From Herbidospora mongoliensis (GTDB taxonomy: Bacteria > Actinomycetota > Actinomycetes > Streptosporangiales > Streptosporangiaceae), in contig NZ_BBXD01000012.1 of assembly GCF_001570545.1 (NCBI RefSeq), positions 447,106 to 511,105 of the forward strand: a stretch of 64,000 nt of DNA. Direction: 5' to 3'. The notes below the pieces were generated by a model. The model saw only the letters and a program-made list of their open reading frames with translations, was not told the DNA's origin and searched no databases. The first letter of the stretch is position 1. Every line of letters starts with the position of its first letter. Of the stretch, positions 17,967 to 26,445 are shown one piece after another. A program made the position numbers and the translations under genes.

Positions 17967-18736
17967 AACTGCACTTCCTGGGGGTACGCGGGTCGACGCC
18001 CGCTCCCGGCGCCGAGTTCACCCGGTGGGGCGGCCACACCTCGTGTGTGGCGGTCCTCCCCGACGGCCTGTCGGCGCCGCCCCTGGTCCTCGACGCGGGG
18101 ACCGGGATCAGGAACCTGGCCCCGGCGCCCTTCCGGGGGGTGATCGCCCTGTCGCACCTGCACTGGGACCACGTGCAGGGCCTGCCGTTCAGCCGGGCGG
18201 TCGACCACCCGGAGGCCTCGCTGGAGTTGGTCGTGCCCGGCCCGGAGCCCCTGGAGCTGCTCACCCGGGCGTTCTCGCCGCCGCACTTCCCGATCGAGCC
18301 GCAGGGTCTGCGCGGAGCCGTGTCGGTGACGTCTTCCGGCGGGAGCCGTAACGAAGAATCTTTTGTCCTGAGACAGGCCGAAGTGACCCACAAGGGGGGG
18401 ATCACGGTCGGGACGCGGGTCGAGTGCGACGGCGTCGCGGTCGTGTACCTGCCCGACCACGCGCCGCAGCTCGGCTCTTCAGCGGCCGAGGAGCTGTGCC
18501 GGGGCGCCGACCTCATCGTGCACGACGGGCAGTTCCTGCCCGAGGAGCAGGCGCTGGCCGACGACTACGGGCACGCGACCATCACCGACGCCGTGGCGTT
18601 CGCGGAGCGGTGCGGGGTGGCCCGGCTGCTGCTGACGCACCACGCGCCGAACCGCACCGACGACCAGCTCGACGCCGTCGCCAAGGAGTGGCCGGACGTG
18701 GTGTTCGCGCGCGAGGGCGACACCGTGACCGTCTGA
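17963..18736 (+). CDS. Metallo-beta-lactamase-fold hydrolase, cyclic phosphodiesterase-like
   Basis: A 257-residue MBL-fold protein. The N-terminus FLGVRGSTPAPG and the strand VLDAGTGIRNLA are typical of the PhnP/class II phosphodiesterase-like branch (COG1235). The metal motif HxHxDH is present as SHLHWDHVQG near residue 62. Further ligands are likely in YLPDHAP, VHDGQF, YGHATITDAV and LLTHHAP. The start GTG overlaps the stop of the cNMP-binding gene, so the two are co-translated. Cyclic nucleotide hydrolysis is inferred from family and context; RNA processing or phospholipid substrates are alternatives. Confidence 0.85.
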   Translation: MKLHFLGVRGSTPAPGAEFTRWGGHTSCVAVLPDGLSAPPLVLDAGTGIRNLAPAPFRGVIALSHLHWDHVQGLPFSRAVDHPEASLELVVPGPEPLELLTRAFSPPHFPIEPQGLRGAVSVTSSGGSRNEESFVLRQAEVTHKGGITVGTRVECDGVAVVYLPDHAPQLGSSAAEELCRGADLIVHDGQFLPEEQALADDYGHATITDAVAFAERCGVARLLLTHHAPNRTDDQLDAVAKEWPDVVFAREGDTVTV

Positions 18737-18757
18737 GCCCCGACGACCAGCCGGGGC
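18737..18757. terminator. Small hairpin between convergent genes
   Basis: GCCCCG and CGGGGC pair around a 9-nt loop directly after the hydrolase stop codon and before the end of the DUF3467 gene. The stem is only 6 bp with no T-run, so its role as a terminator is weakly supported. Confidence 0.35.
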
Positions 18758-18766
18758 CCCGACGGG

Positions 18767-19063
18767 TCAGACGATCTTGTGGCCCTGCTCGTTCTCGTAG
18801 GCCGTGAGCTGTTGCTCCAGCGCCTTCATCAGCTCGAAGACCTGGGCCGGGGGAATCCGGACCCGGCTCGTGATCCGGGTCGGGACGCTGATGTACTGCT
18901 GACCGTCTCCGGCGTCGGCCAGCCCCGGCGGGCGGGTGATCACCGCGAAGTCGAGCACGAACCCATCCTGGGTATGCCAGACAGAGGCGAAGTTGGCGTA
19001 CTGCCCCGCCTCCACTTCAGGCGTGATGCTGACTTCTAGACGGCTCTCGGGCTCGTTGGTCAA
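18767..19063 (-). CDS. DUF3467 domain protein
   Basis: A 98-residue cytoplasmic protein recognisable as DUF3467 by LEVSITPEVEAGQYANFASV, FVLDFAVITRPP, VPTRITSRVRIPPAQVFELM and KALEQQLTAYE. Function is unknown; the family is widespread in actinobacteria and other phyla. I prefer TTG at 19063 because GGAGGGA sits 7 nt upstream and the resulting length matches the family. An in-frame ATG 27 nt upstream (19090) overlaps that ribosome site and is less likely. It is monocistronic and convergent with the MBL hydrolase. Confidence 0.85.
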   Translation of the reverse strand: MTNEPESRLEVSITPEVEAGQYANFASVWHTQDGFVLDFAVITRPPGLADAGDGQQYISVPTRITSRVRIPPAQVFELMKALEQQLTAYENEQGHKIV

Positions 19064-19133
19064 ATCCTCATCCCTCCGGGTCGCCTCCATGGTGCCCTGT
19101 CTGAGGACCGTTCCCGCGTCCGACACGTCCTGT

Positions 19134-19766
19134 TTATTTGAGGATTGACGGGAGCGGCTGCGCGCCGCGCGTCGCCAGCATCTCTTTCATCAGGTCGATC
19201 TCCGCGGTCTGTCCGTCGACGATGTGCTGGGCCAGGGTGCGCACTTCCGAGCGTTCGGCCAGCTCAAGTGCGCCCTTGGCCATTTCGACGCCGCCCTCGT
19301 GGTGGCGGATCATCAGTTGCAGGAACAGCACCTCGGACGCCGGGCCCTTCGCGTCGGCGAGTTGCTTCATCTCGTCGGCGGTGGCCATTCCGGGCATCAC
19401 GCCCGGCGTCACCGCCCCGGCGGTGTGGCCGTGACCGGCCATCCACGTCATCGGTTTCACTCTGGAGGCCTGCGACAGGTCCCACTGCTGCAGCCAGCCG
19501 ATGAACATTCCACGCTGCGCCGACTGGGTCGTGATGATGTCGTAGGCCAGCGTGCGGACCCCGTCGTCGGTGCTCTCGTCGCGCACCGCGAACGCCATCT
19601 CGACCGCCTGCGCGTGGTGAACCCCCATGTCACGGGCGAAACCGGCCTCGGGCGACAGGTCGCCGGGGGCGCCAGGGCGGGTCAGATTGACCAGCAGCAG
19701 CACGACCGCGACGACCACGACGAGGGCCGCGGCGACCGGGAGCAGGAGGGAACGGGGGTTCTTCAT
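19134..19766 (-). CDS. DUF305 family secreted or membrane-anchored protein
   Basis: A 210-residue protein with an N-terminal hydrophobic helix (LLLPVAAALVVVVAVVLLLV) that is either a signal anchor or a signal peptide. The DUF305 domain follows and is built from two ferritin-like helical repeats, each with a His pair: GVHHAQAVEMAF and IRHHEGGVEMAKGAL. A Met/His-rich linker (MTWMAGHGHTAG, MPGMATADEM) could bind copper or another metal, in line with proposals for the family. ATG at 19766 directly precedes the signal sequence. It is divergent from a DUF3105 gene across 97 bp; this pair is commonly neighbours in actinobacteria. Confidence 0.88.
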   Translation of the reverse strand: MKNPRSLLLPVAAALVVVVAVVLLLVNLTRPGAPGDLSPEAGFARDMGVHHAQAVEMAFAVRDESTDDGVRTLAYDIITTQSAQRGMFIGWLQQWDLSQASRVKPMTWMAGHGHTAGAVTPGVMPGMATADEMKQLADAKGPASEVLFLQLMIRHHEGGVEMAKGALELAERSEVRTLAQHIVDGQTAEIDLMKEMLATRGAQPLPSILK

Positions 19767-19863
19767 CGCCCTCAGATTACTTCGCGTCGGGACGTGGTGG
19801 GCCAAACGGCTATCTATACCCACTATTCTCCTTGTCCATATGTGACCGCGTGATGGAGGGTCG

Positions 19864-20592
19864 ATGACCAAGGAGAAATCGCAGGCACGGCGTGATCGCG
19901 TCGCCCAGATGCGGGCGGAGCAGCGGGCCAAGGAACGGCGAGCCGCGGTCGTCATGTGGGGCATCGGTGGCTTGGTCATCCTGCTTCTGGTCGGAAGCGT
20001 CGCGTTCTACATCGTCCGCCAGGAGATGGACAAGTCGGAGGCCGAGAAGGTCGCGACCGCCGCTCAAGAGGCGATGCTGCCGAAGGTCAAGAACTACGAG
20101 TACAAGGGCGCGGGCCACGTCCAGACCCAGGTCGCCTACAAGGAGGTTCCGCCGGTCGGCGGCGAGCACAACCCGACCTGGCAGACCTGTGGCATCTACG
20201 ACCAGCCGATCAACAGCGAGAACGCGGTCCACTCGATGGAGCACGGCGCTGTGTGGATCACCTACCAGCCCGACCTGCCGGCCGCCGAGGTCGACAAGCT
20301 GAAGGCGCTGGCGGGCGAGCCCTACATGGTGCTCAGCCCCTACCCCAACCTCCCGTCGAAGATCGTCGCGTCGTCCTGGAACCACCAGATCCAGATCGAC
20401 AGCGCGTCGTCCCCCGACCTGAGCGCGTTCATCCTCAAGTTCCGCCAGGGCGAGGACACCCCCGAACTCGGCGCGAGCTGCGACGGCGGCCAGACCGGTT
20501 CGGCCGCCGACGCCCCGCTGCCGCCGGCCGGTTCGGTCCCGGCCCCGGCGCCGACGGGCTCGCCCATGGGCAGCGACACGCCCGCCCAGTAA
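19864..20592 (+). CDS. DUF3105 family membrane-anchored protein
   Basis: A 242-residue protein. A basic, Arg/Lys-rich N-terminus (QARRDRVAQMRAEQRAKERR) precedes one membrane helix (~37-60). The extracytoplasmic DUF3105 domain has VGGEHNPTWQTCGIYDQPI, HSMEHGAVWITYQP and LSPYPNLPSKIVASSW. The conserved His and Cys residues (EHNP, TCG, MEHGAVW) suggest metal binding, but the function is not established. The tail is Pro/Ala-rich and low complexity. It is divergent from DUF305 and followed by a strong hairpin, so probably monocistronic. Confidence 0.88.
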   Translation: MTKEKSQARRDRVAQMRAEQRAKERRAAVVMWGIGGLVILLLVGSVAFYIVRQEMDKSEAEKVATAAQEAMLPKVKNYEYKGAGHVQTQVAYKEVPPVGGEHNPTWQTCGIYDQPINSENAVHSMEHGAVWITYQPDLPAAEVDKLKALAGEPYMVLSPYPNLPSKIVASSWNHQIQIDSASSPDLSAFILKFRQGEDTPELGASCDGGQTGSAADAPLPPAGSVPAPAPTGSPMGSDTPAQ

Positions 20593-20612
20593 CAACTGAT
20601 TTGTCATCCGGA

Positions 20613-20644
20613 ACGGCCCGTGCGCCCATTTGGCCACGGGCCGT
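20613..20644 (+). terminator. Hairpin terminator after DUF3105 gene
   Basis: ACGGCCCGTG pairs perfectly with CACGGGCCGT (10 bp), and GCC/GGC can extend the stem inside the loop. It starts about 20 nt past the stop codon. There is no T-run, which is common for actinobacterial terminators. Confidence 0.65.
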
Positions 20645-20690
20645 CCCATGTCGATAGGCTCTGCGGGCGATGTCAGGGATTGAGGCCGGG

Positions 20691-21545
20691 ATGCAGAACA
20701 CCCCCGTTGCGGAGGACCCGGGTCCGCCGCAGCCGCCCCAGGCGACCAGGGGCGCCACGATCGCCCTCAGTGCGGCGCTGGTCTTCGTTGTGATCATGTC
20801 CGGCGTGCTGGCCACGGTCGCGGTGCTGATGACCAACAACCAGGACTCCCCGCCGCTGACCCAGCCGGTTCTGGTCAAGCTGGCCGTGCCCATCCACTTC
20901 GCGCCCGTCGAGACGCACGGCGCCGCCCCCTGCCAGCCCGAGACCGAGGCCGTCATCGACGACGCCGGCACGACCTGCTACCAGCTCGAACCCGGTGTGA
21001 CCCTGACGTCGGTGCAGAAGATCGAGACCTTCACCGAGTCCGACGGGACCTACTCGATCAGGCTCGTGCTCGCCCCCGACAACCGCGCCCAGATCGAGGG
21101 CCTGACCCGCGACACGGTCAAGCGCCTACTCGCCATCGTGGTCGGCGACAAGGTGGTGTCCACCCCGAGGGTGGCCCAGGAGGTCACCCAAGACAGCCTG
21201 AGCATCGTCGGCGGCTTCACCAAGGACGAGGCCGACGCCCTGCTGGCCCGCCTGAAGGGCACCGGCGCCCCGCCCGCGCCACCGGCGGCCCAGCCCACCG
21301 GCGACCCCGACGCGACCCAGCCGGGAGTGGACCAGCCCGCCGTCACCGACCCGGCCCAGCCGCCCGCCGGGGCGACCACGCCGCCCGAGGGCGGCGCGCA
21401 GGCGACGTCGAAGCGCTACGCGACCTGCGCGGAGGCCTTCGCGGCGAGCGCGGGTCCCTACACCAAGGGCGTCCACCCCGAATACGAGTGGTACATCGAC
21501 GTGAACAACGACGGCATCGCCTGCGACCGCGGCGACATCTCCTGA
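20691..21545 (+). CDS. Membrane-anchored SecD-head-like domain fused to Excalibur domain
   Basis: A 284-residue protein. An N-terminal membrane helix lies at ~20-45. An extracytoplasmic part (~85-190) resembles the P1 head/base region of SecD: TCYQLEPGV, VLAPDNRAQIEGLTRDTVKR, VVGDKVVSTPRV and IVGGFTKDEADALLARLKG. A Pro/Thr/Ala linker follows, then a C-terminal Excalibur calcium-binding domain with RYATCAEAF, HPEYEWYIDVNNDGIACDRG (DxNxDGxxC loop). No SecD transporter core is present. ATG at 20691 is preferred because GAGG lies 5 nt upstream; an ATG 21 bp earlier is possible. It may be a cell-surface scaffold; function is unknown. Confidence 0.75.
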   Translation: MQNTPVAEDPGPPQPPQATRGATIALSAALVFVVIMSGVLATVAVLMTNNQDSPPLTQPVLVKLAVPIHFAPVETHGAAPCQPETEAVIDDAGTTCYQLEPGVTLTSVQKIETFTESDGTYSIRLVLAPDNRAQIEGLTRDTVKRLLAIVVGDKVVSTPRVAQEVTQDSLSIVGGFTKDEADALLARLKGTGAPPAPPAAQPTGDPDATQPGVDQPAVTDPAQPPAGATTPPEGGAQATSKRYATCAEAFAASAGPYTKGVHPEYEWYIDVNNDGIACDRGDIS

Positions 21546-21568
21546 TTTCGGTTCTGTACGACTAGACG

Positions 21569-21598
21569 GCGCGGTCCGGCGGATCGCCGGGTCCGCGC
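21569..21598 (+). terminator. Hairpin terminator after the Excalibur gene
   Basis: A 13-bp GC-rich stem with one bulge and a 3-nt loop begins about 23 nt after the stop codon of the Excalibur gene. It serves the rightward transcript. Confidence 0.6.
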
Positions 21599-21670
21599 GA
21601 CGGGCAGTCTGATGGTGCTCGCCGGGTTCGCCGGTTGGGCGGCCTGATCGCGCGCCCGTCGTGCGGGGCC

Positions 21671-21697
21671 GGCCGGTTTCCGTTGGGGAAACCGGCC
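21671..21697 (-). terminator. Hairpin terminator of the xanthine dehydrogenase gene
   Basis: GGCCGGTTTCC and GGAAACCGGCC form a perfect 11-bp stem with a 5-nt loop, 14 nt past the stop codon of the leftward gene. There is no T-run. Confidence 0.65.
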
Positions 21698-21710
21698 GTT
21701 GTGGCGGGCC

Positions 21711-23924
21711 TTATGCGAGAGCCGTGAGCGCGATGTCGTCCGGCCGGATCGGGACCCTGGACAGCGGCAGCCCCGTCGCCGCCCGGACCGCCGCCGCGAT
21801 GGCCGGGGTCGACGACAGCGTCGGCGGCTCGCCGGCGCCCCGCAGGCCGTAGGGCGCGTGCGGGTCGGCGTTCTCCAGGATCGACAGCTTCATGGGCGGC
21901 ATGTCGAGGATGGTGGGGATCAGGTAGTCGGTGAACGACGGGTTGAGCACCTTGCCGTCCCGTACCTGGATCTCCTCCATCAGCGCCAGCCCGAGTCCCT
22001 GCGCCGTCCCGCCGTGGATCTGCCCTTCGAGGGCGAGCGGGTTGAGGATCTTCCCGACGTCCTGCACCGCGGCCAGTTCGACGACCTTCACCAGGCCGAG
22101 TTCCACGTCGACGTCCACCACCGCCCGGTGCACGCACAGCGCGAGCTGGGTGTGCGAGTCGCCCTGCCCGGTGAGCGGGTCCATCGGATAGGTCTTGCGG
22201 TGCCGGTATTCGCGGGTCTCCTCGACCGCCCCCTCTTCGGCCAGCACCTCGACGAGGCTGCGCCCGTCAGCCATCAGCAGGTCGAGCCGCTCGCGCACCG
22301 CGATGCTCGCGGCGCGGACCGCGCCTCCGGTCACATATGACTGGCGCGACGCCGACGACGATCCGGCCGACCCGACCGTGGTGTCCGCGGGCACGATGGT
22401 GACCTGGTCGATGCCGAGCTCGGTCTGGGCGATCTGGGTCTTGACCATGATGAGGCCCTGCCCGACCTCGGCCGCCGCCGTGTGCACGAGCACGTGCGGC
22501 TCGTCGCCGAGCAGCTCCACCCGCACCCGGGCGGTCGAGTAGTCGTCGAACCCCTCGGAGAAGCAGATGTTCTTGATCCCGACGCCGTAGCCGACGCCCC
22601 GGCGGACCCCCTCACCGTGGGTGGTCTGACCCAGCGCGCCCGGGAGCTCCCGCAGGTCCGGTGACGACGGGTCGGGCATCGGCATCGCGGCGAGCTCGAT
22701 CAGCATCTCCGCGAGCGGCGCCGGGGTGTCGATCACCTGGCCGGTGGCCAGCAGCGACCCCTGGGACACCGCGTTGCGGACGCGGATCTCGACCGGCGAG
22801 AGCCCGCAGGCCTCGGCCAGCCGGTCCATCTGCGACTCGTAGGCGTAGCAGGCCTGGACCGCGCCGAACCCGCGCATCGCCCCGCAGGGCGGATTGTTGG
22901 TGTATGTCCCGTAGGCATCGATCTCGACGTTCGGCACCTCGTAGGGCCCGACGCCGAGCGAGGCGGCGTTCCCGACGACGGCGGGCGAGCTCGACGTGTA
23001 CGCGCCCCCGTCGAGCACGATCTCCGCCTTGACGTAGACGATCTTCCCGTCGCGGGTGGCGCCGTGTTCGTAGCGCATCCAGGCCGGGTGGCGGTGCACG
23101 TGCCCGAAGAACGACTCCTCGCGGCCGTAGACGAACTTGACCGGCTTGCCGGTCCGCAGCGCCAGCATCGAGGCGTGGATCTGCATCGACAGGTCCTCGC
23201 GCGCGCCGAACGCGCCGCCGACGCCCGCCAGCGTGAGCCGGACCTTGTCCTTCGGCAGGTTCAGGCAGGGCGCGATCTGGTCCTGGTCGACGTGCAGCCA
23301 CTGGGTGGCGACGAAGAGGTCGACGCCGCCGTCCTCGGCCGGGACCGCCAGGCCCGACTCGGGGCCGAGGAAGGCCTGGTCCTGCATGCCGACCTCGTAT
23401 TCGCCCGTGACGACCACGTCGGCGGTGAAGGTCGACCCGACGCGGACGGGCTGGTGACGCACCAGGTTCCCGTGCACGCTCGCCGGGGGGATCGTGAGGT
23501 CGAAGGCGGCCTTGCGCGGGTCGGTGACGGCCTCGCGGACCTCGTACACGACCTCGATCAGGTCGGCGGCCCGCCGGGCCGTCTCGGGATGGTCGGCGGC
23601 CACCAGCGCGACCGGTTCTCCCTGGTAGCGGACCTGGTCGATGGCGAGGACCGGCTGGTCCTTGTGCTCCAGGCCGTAGAACTTCTCACCCGGCACGTCC
23701 TCGTGGGTCAGCACCGCGAACACCCCCGGCACCTTGAGGGCGGGGCCGATGTCGATGGACCTGATCCAGGCCGACGGATGCGGGCTGCGCAGCGTGGCGC
23801 CCCAGAGCATGCCGTCGAGCCACAGGTCGGACGAGTAGGCGAACTCTCCGGTGACCTTCAACGTGCCGTCGGGGCGGAGCAGGCTCTGCCCGATTCCCTG
23901 GGACCGTCCGGTGGCGATGCTCAT
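21711..23924 (-). CDS. Xanthine dehydrogenase-type molybdenum-binding subunit
   Basis: A 737-residue aldehyde oxidase/xanthine dehydrogenase large subunit. The small a/b hammerhead domain comes first (RPDGTLKVTGEFAYSSDLW, IGPALKVPGVFAVLTHEDVP). The molybdopterin-binding parts follow, with GVGGAFGAREDLSMQ, PPCGAMRGFGAVQACYAYES (substrate Arg of the RGFG motif) and the catalytic Glu in GLRGAGEPPTLS near the C-terminus. It would hydroxylate a purine or related heterocycle with Mo-cofactor. No FeS or FAD subunit gene lies beside it. ATG at 23924 begins the conserved protein. The divergent PucR gene supports a role in purine catabolism. Confidence 0.9.
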   Translation of the reverse strand: MSIATGRSQGIGQSLLRPDGTLKVTGEFAYSSDLWLDGMLWGATLRSPHPSAWIRSIDIGPALKVPGVFAVLTHEDVPGEKFYGLEHKDQPVLAIDQVRYQGEPVALVAADHPETARRAADLIEVVYEVREAVTDPRKAAFDLTIPPASVHGNLVRHQPVRVGSTFTADVVVTGEYEVGMQDQAFLGPESGLAVPAEDGGVDLFVATQWLHVDQDQIAPCLNLPKDKVRLTLAGVGGAFGAREDLSMQIHASMLALRTGKPVKFVYGREESFFGHVHRHPAWMRYEHGATRDGKIVYVKAEIVLDGGAYTSSSPAVVGNAASLGVGPYEVPNVEIDAYGTYTNNPPCGAMRGFGAVQACYAYESQMDRLAEACGLSPVEIRVRNAVSQGSLLATGQVIDTPAPLAEMLIELAAMPMPDPSSPDLRELPGALGQTTHGEGVRRGVGYGVGIKNICFSEGFDDYSTARVRVELLGDEPHVLVHTAAAEVGQGLIMVKTQIAQTELGIDQVTIVPADTTVGSAGSSSASRQSYVTGGAVRAASIAVRERLDLLMADGRSLVEVLAEEGAVEETREYRHRKTYPMDPLTGQGDSHTQLALCVHRAVVDVDVELGLVKVVELAAVQDVGKILNPLALEGQIHGGTAQGLGLALMEEIQVRDGKVLNPSFTDYLIPTILDMPPMKLSILENADPHAPYGLRGAGEPPTLSSTPAIAAAVRAATGLPLSRVPIRPDDIALTALA

Positions 23925-24031
23925 AACCGTCCAGTAGACCAACCTTTTGTTTCCGGTCCTATCGGCTCCCCGATGAAACGCCGGAGCCGGAGGGGGCGTC
24001 GATTGTAGATTCATCCAAATAAGGTGGTCTT
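23925..24031. promoter_or_regulatory. Divergent promoter region, xanthine dehydrogenase / pucR
   Basis: A 107-bp gap between divergent genes, AT-richer near the pucR start (TTGTAGATTCATCCAAATAAGG). It should carry both promoters and the PucR site, but I see no clear palindrome. Confidence 0.35.
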
Positions 24032-25501
24032 GTGCTGATAAGTGAGCTGCTGGCCCATGAGACGCTGCGGCTCATCCTCCTGACCGGCGAACCGGTGGGC
24101 ACGATCACCGGCGTCGTCGTCACCGACCTGCCCAAACCCGGCCGCTACCTGAACGGCGGCGAGCTGGTCCTGACCGGCCTGATGTGGCGCCACCGTCCGG
24201 CCGATTCCGCGGTCTTCGTCGACTATCTGGTCCAGGCCGGCGTCACCGCCCTCGCCGCCGGAGACGCCCGGCTGGGGCACGTGCCCGACGATCTCGTGGA
24301 CGCCTGCCGCGACCGGGGCCTGACCCTCCTGGAAGTGCCGATCGAGGTGTCGTTCGGCGCGATCATCGACGTCGTCGACCGGCGGGTGGCCGGCGAACAG
24401 CGGCTGGCCCTCGGACGCCACCGGCGCATCTTCACCGCCGTGGCCGAGGGAGCGGGCCTCCCCGAGCTGTTCGAGATGGCCCGCGACGAGCTCGGCGTGA
24501 CCGGCGGCGTGGTCGCCGCGACCGGCAGGGTGATCGCCGGAGAGGTCTCCGACCCCTCCCGGATGGCCGCCGAGTTCCTCCGCGCCGTCCGGCTGCCCCA
24601 CGTGACCGCCGACCCCTGCACGATCTTCACCGTCGACCGCAGCCACCGCGTCGCGGGCTGGGCCCTGGTCCTGGACGGCGACGTGAACCCCGAGATCGGC
24701 TACGAACTGGCCTCGTGCGTGGCGCTCGAACGCACCCGCGCGGAAGAGGGCCGCCGCGTCGAACGGCGACTGCTGGAACAGCTCATCGGCCTGGCCGGAA
24801 GTGCGGACCTGCCGGAACTGTCGGCCCGCATGCGCACGTGCGGCCTCGACGTCGCGGCCCCCTACGCGATCGTCGCCGCCACCGCCCTGCGGACCGGCGC
24901 CTCCGCCGGCCCCGACGCCGCCACCCTGGGCGGACTCGTGCTGGAGGAGATGCTCGACCGCTCGGTCGTCGCGGTCGCCGCCGCGGACGCCGGTCTGGCG
25001 CTGGTCCCGCTGCACGATTCCGCCGAGGCGCTGTCGGGCCTGCTCAAAGCACGTCTCGCCTCGCTGGCCGCACCAGGGATCCGGCTCTCGTTCGGCGTCA
25101 GCGCCGCCCTCACCGGTCCCGGCGCGATCCGGGGCGGCATCGAGGAGGCCGGGTACGCCCGCCGCATGGCCGATGCCCGCGACGGCGGCCTCGTGACCAG
25201 CGACGAGATCTACACCCACGCATTGTTGCTGGCTACGGTGCCCGGCGACATCCGCAGGGGCTTCGCCTCACGCCTGCTCGACCCGCTGTTCGGCTACGAC
25301 CGCAAGCACCAGGCCGACCTGGTCCGGACCCTGTCGACCTTCCTCGACTGTGCAGGATCGTGGAACGTTTGCGCCGAGCGGTTGCACGTGCACGTGAACA
25401 CGGTGCGTTATCGGATCAAGCGCGTGGAAGAGCTGACCGGCAAGAACCTCACGACGATGGCCGACCGCGTGGATTTGTATTTGGCGCTCCGGGCATCCTG
25501 A
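24032..25501 (+). CDS. pucR: PucR-family transcriptional regulator
   Basis: A 489-residue regulator. The N-terminal PucR domain (~5-125) has LPKPGRYLNGGELVLTGLMW and LLEVPIEVSFGAIID. The central part carries the GGDEF-like region (RLSFGVSAALTGPGAIRGGI). The C-terminal HTH (~435-489) shows LSTFLDCAGSWNVCAERLHV, HVNTVRYRIKRVEELTGKNL. Family members activate purine or other catabolic genes in response to a metabolite. Start GTG at 24032 sits directly before the domain. It is divergent from the xanthine dehydrogenase subunit, its likely target. Confidence 0.93.
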   Translation: MLISELLAHETLRLILLTGEPVGTITGVVVTDLPKPGRYLNGGELVLTGLMWRHRPADSAVFVDYLVQAGVTALAAGDARLGHVPDDLVDACRDRGLTLLEVPIEVSFGAIIDVVDRRVAGEQRLALGRHRRIFTAVAEGAGLPELFEMARDELGVTGGVVAATGRVIAGEVSDPSRMAAEFLRAVRLPHVTADPCTIFTVDRSHRVAGWALVLDGDVNPEIGYELASCVALERTRAEEGRRVERRLLEQLIGLAGSADLPELSARMRTCGLDVAAPYAIVAATALRTGASAGPDAATLGGLVLEEMLDRSVVAVAAADAGLALVPLHDSAEALSGLLKARLASLAAPGIRLSFGVSAALTGPGAIRGGIEEAGYARRMADARDGGLVTSDEIYTHALLLATVPGDIRRGFASRLLDPLFGYDRKHQADLVRTLSTFLDCAGSWNVCAERLHVHVNTVRYRIKRVEELTGKNLTTMADRVDLYLALRAS

Positions 25502-26335
25502 CCAGCTGATTTCTCGCGGGTACGGCCGCTTCTGGCGCTGTCACGCTTGGTGAGACCCTTGATCGAATACTTCCGCGGCCGAGGGCATTCGTGATCGGCG
25601 CGAATAGCCGACGTGTTTTCGGCGCGCGTGGCGTGGACGCCGTCAACCGAAATCGACGGGCGGCCCAGCACCTCGTTCATACGGCCGGATGCGATACGCC
25701 GATTTTCGGCCAGGCCCTGGAGACGCCGACCGCGATATATTCGGTGGGCATTCTTTTCGAATGATTTCGTCGGCTCTTCGCATTAATGTTAATTCGGGGT
25801 GGCGGCCATTCTCGGGAGCGGAATTCAATGGCAGTGCGGGATGAAAGATTCACCTGCGATGTGGCATTGGGGATCGCCGCATTCTCCTCTGATCGCGATG
25901 AGCTCCGGTCCGGCCGGGAACCCGTTTCCGGGGCGGCCGGTGCGGTCGGCGCGGCTCCGGAACGATCTGGACAGAACGGTCTTCGTGGGCGATTTCTCGC
26001 GTGGGCCCGGCGGCTTTCATGTGCACGTGCATCTGTGCCGTTCGGGGCTCGTGGGGCAGGACGTGATCGTGAGGTCGGCGGCCTGCCGCTCTCCGGGCGA
26101 CTGCGGACATGGCGGGCGGCCATCGTGACCGTCTTCGGCGAGATGTCCGGGATTGTTCTGCCTGCTCGCGGCTATTGGAGGTGGCTTCACTGGCGCGCCG
26201 GTCGCCGAGTTGCCCGGACTCCGATGCCGGACTTCAGCCGGCGGCCTTCCGCCGGTGCGCGCGGGGATTACCGCCTGGCCCTATCCACCGTCCGTATCGG
26301 GAAGGGAACGGAAAGTGAAAACGGGTGGTGAAACG
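25502..26335. other. Long stretch without a convincing gene
   Basis: About 830 bp between pucR and the terminator of the peptide gene. Open frames exist on both strands, but none shows a family motif, a signal peptide, a good ribosome site or the codon bias of neighbouring genes. Base composition is less GC-rich in places (for example around 25700-25800). It may be decayed sequence or a regulatory or RNA-bearing region. Confidence 0.5.
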
Positions 26336-26370
26336 AAAAAGAATCGCGGCACTGGTGCGTGCCGCGATTC
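26336..26370 (-). terminator. Intrinsic terminator of the small peptide gene
   Basis: On the minus strand GAATCGCGGCAC pairs perfectly with GTGCCGCGATTC (12 bp, 6-nt loop, 26341-26370). It is followed at once by TTTTTCGTTT. This is a textbook rho-independent terminator for leftward transcription, 113 nt past the stop codon of the 42-residue gene, and no other leftward gene lies between them. Confidence 0.9.
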
Positions 26371-26445
26371 TGGGTCGTGCTGTGGCCGGGGACCCGGCCC
26401 CGGTGCCTGGGGCTGGTGGGGGAGGCTCACATGGGGTTCACGCTA

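Noticed and set aside
25786..26331. Possible 181-codon rightward gene in the long gap
   Set aside because: No ribosome site, no motif, mixed composition; overlapping frames on both strands look equally random.
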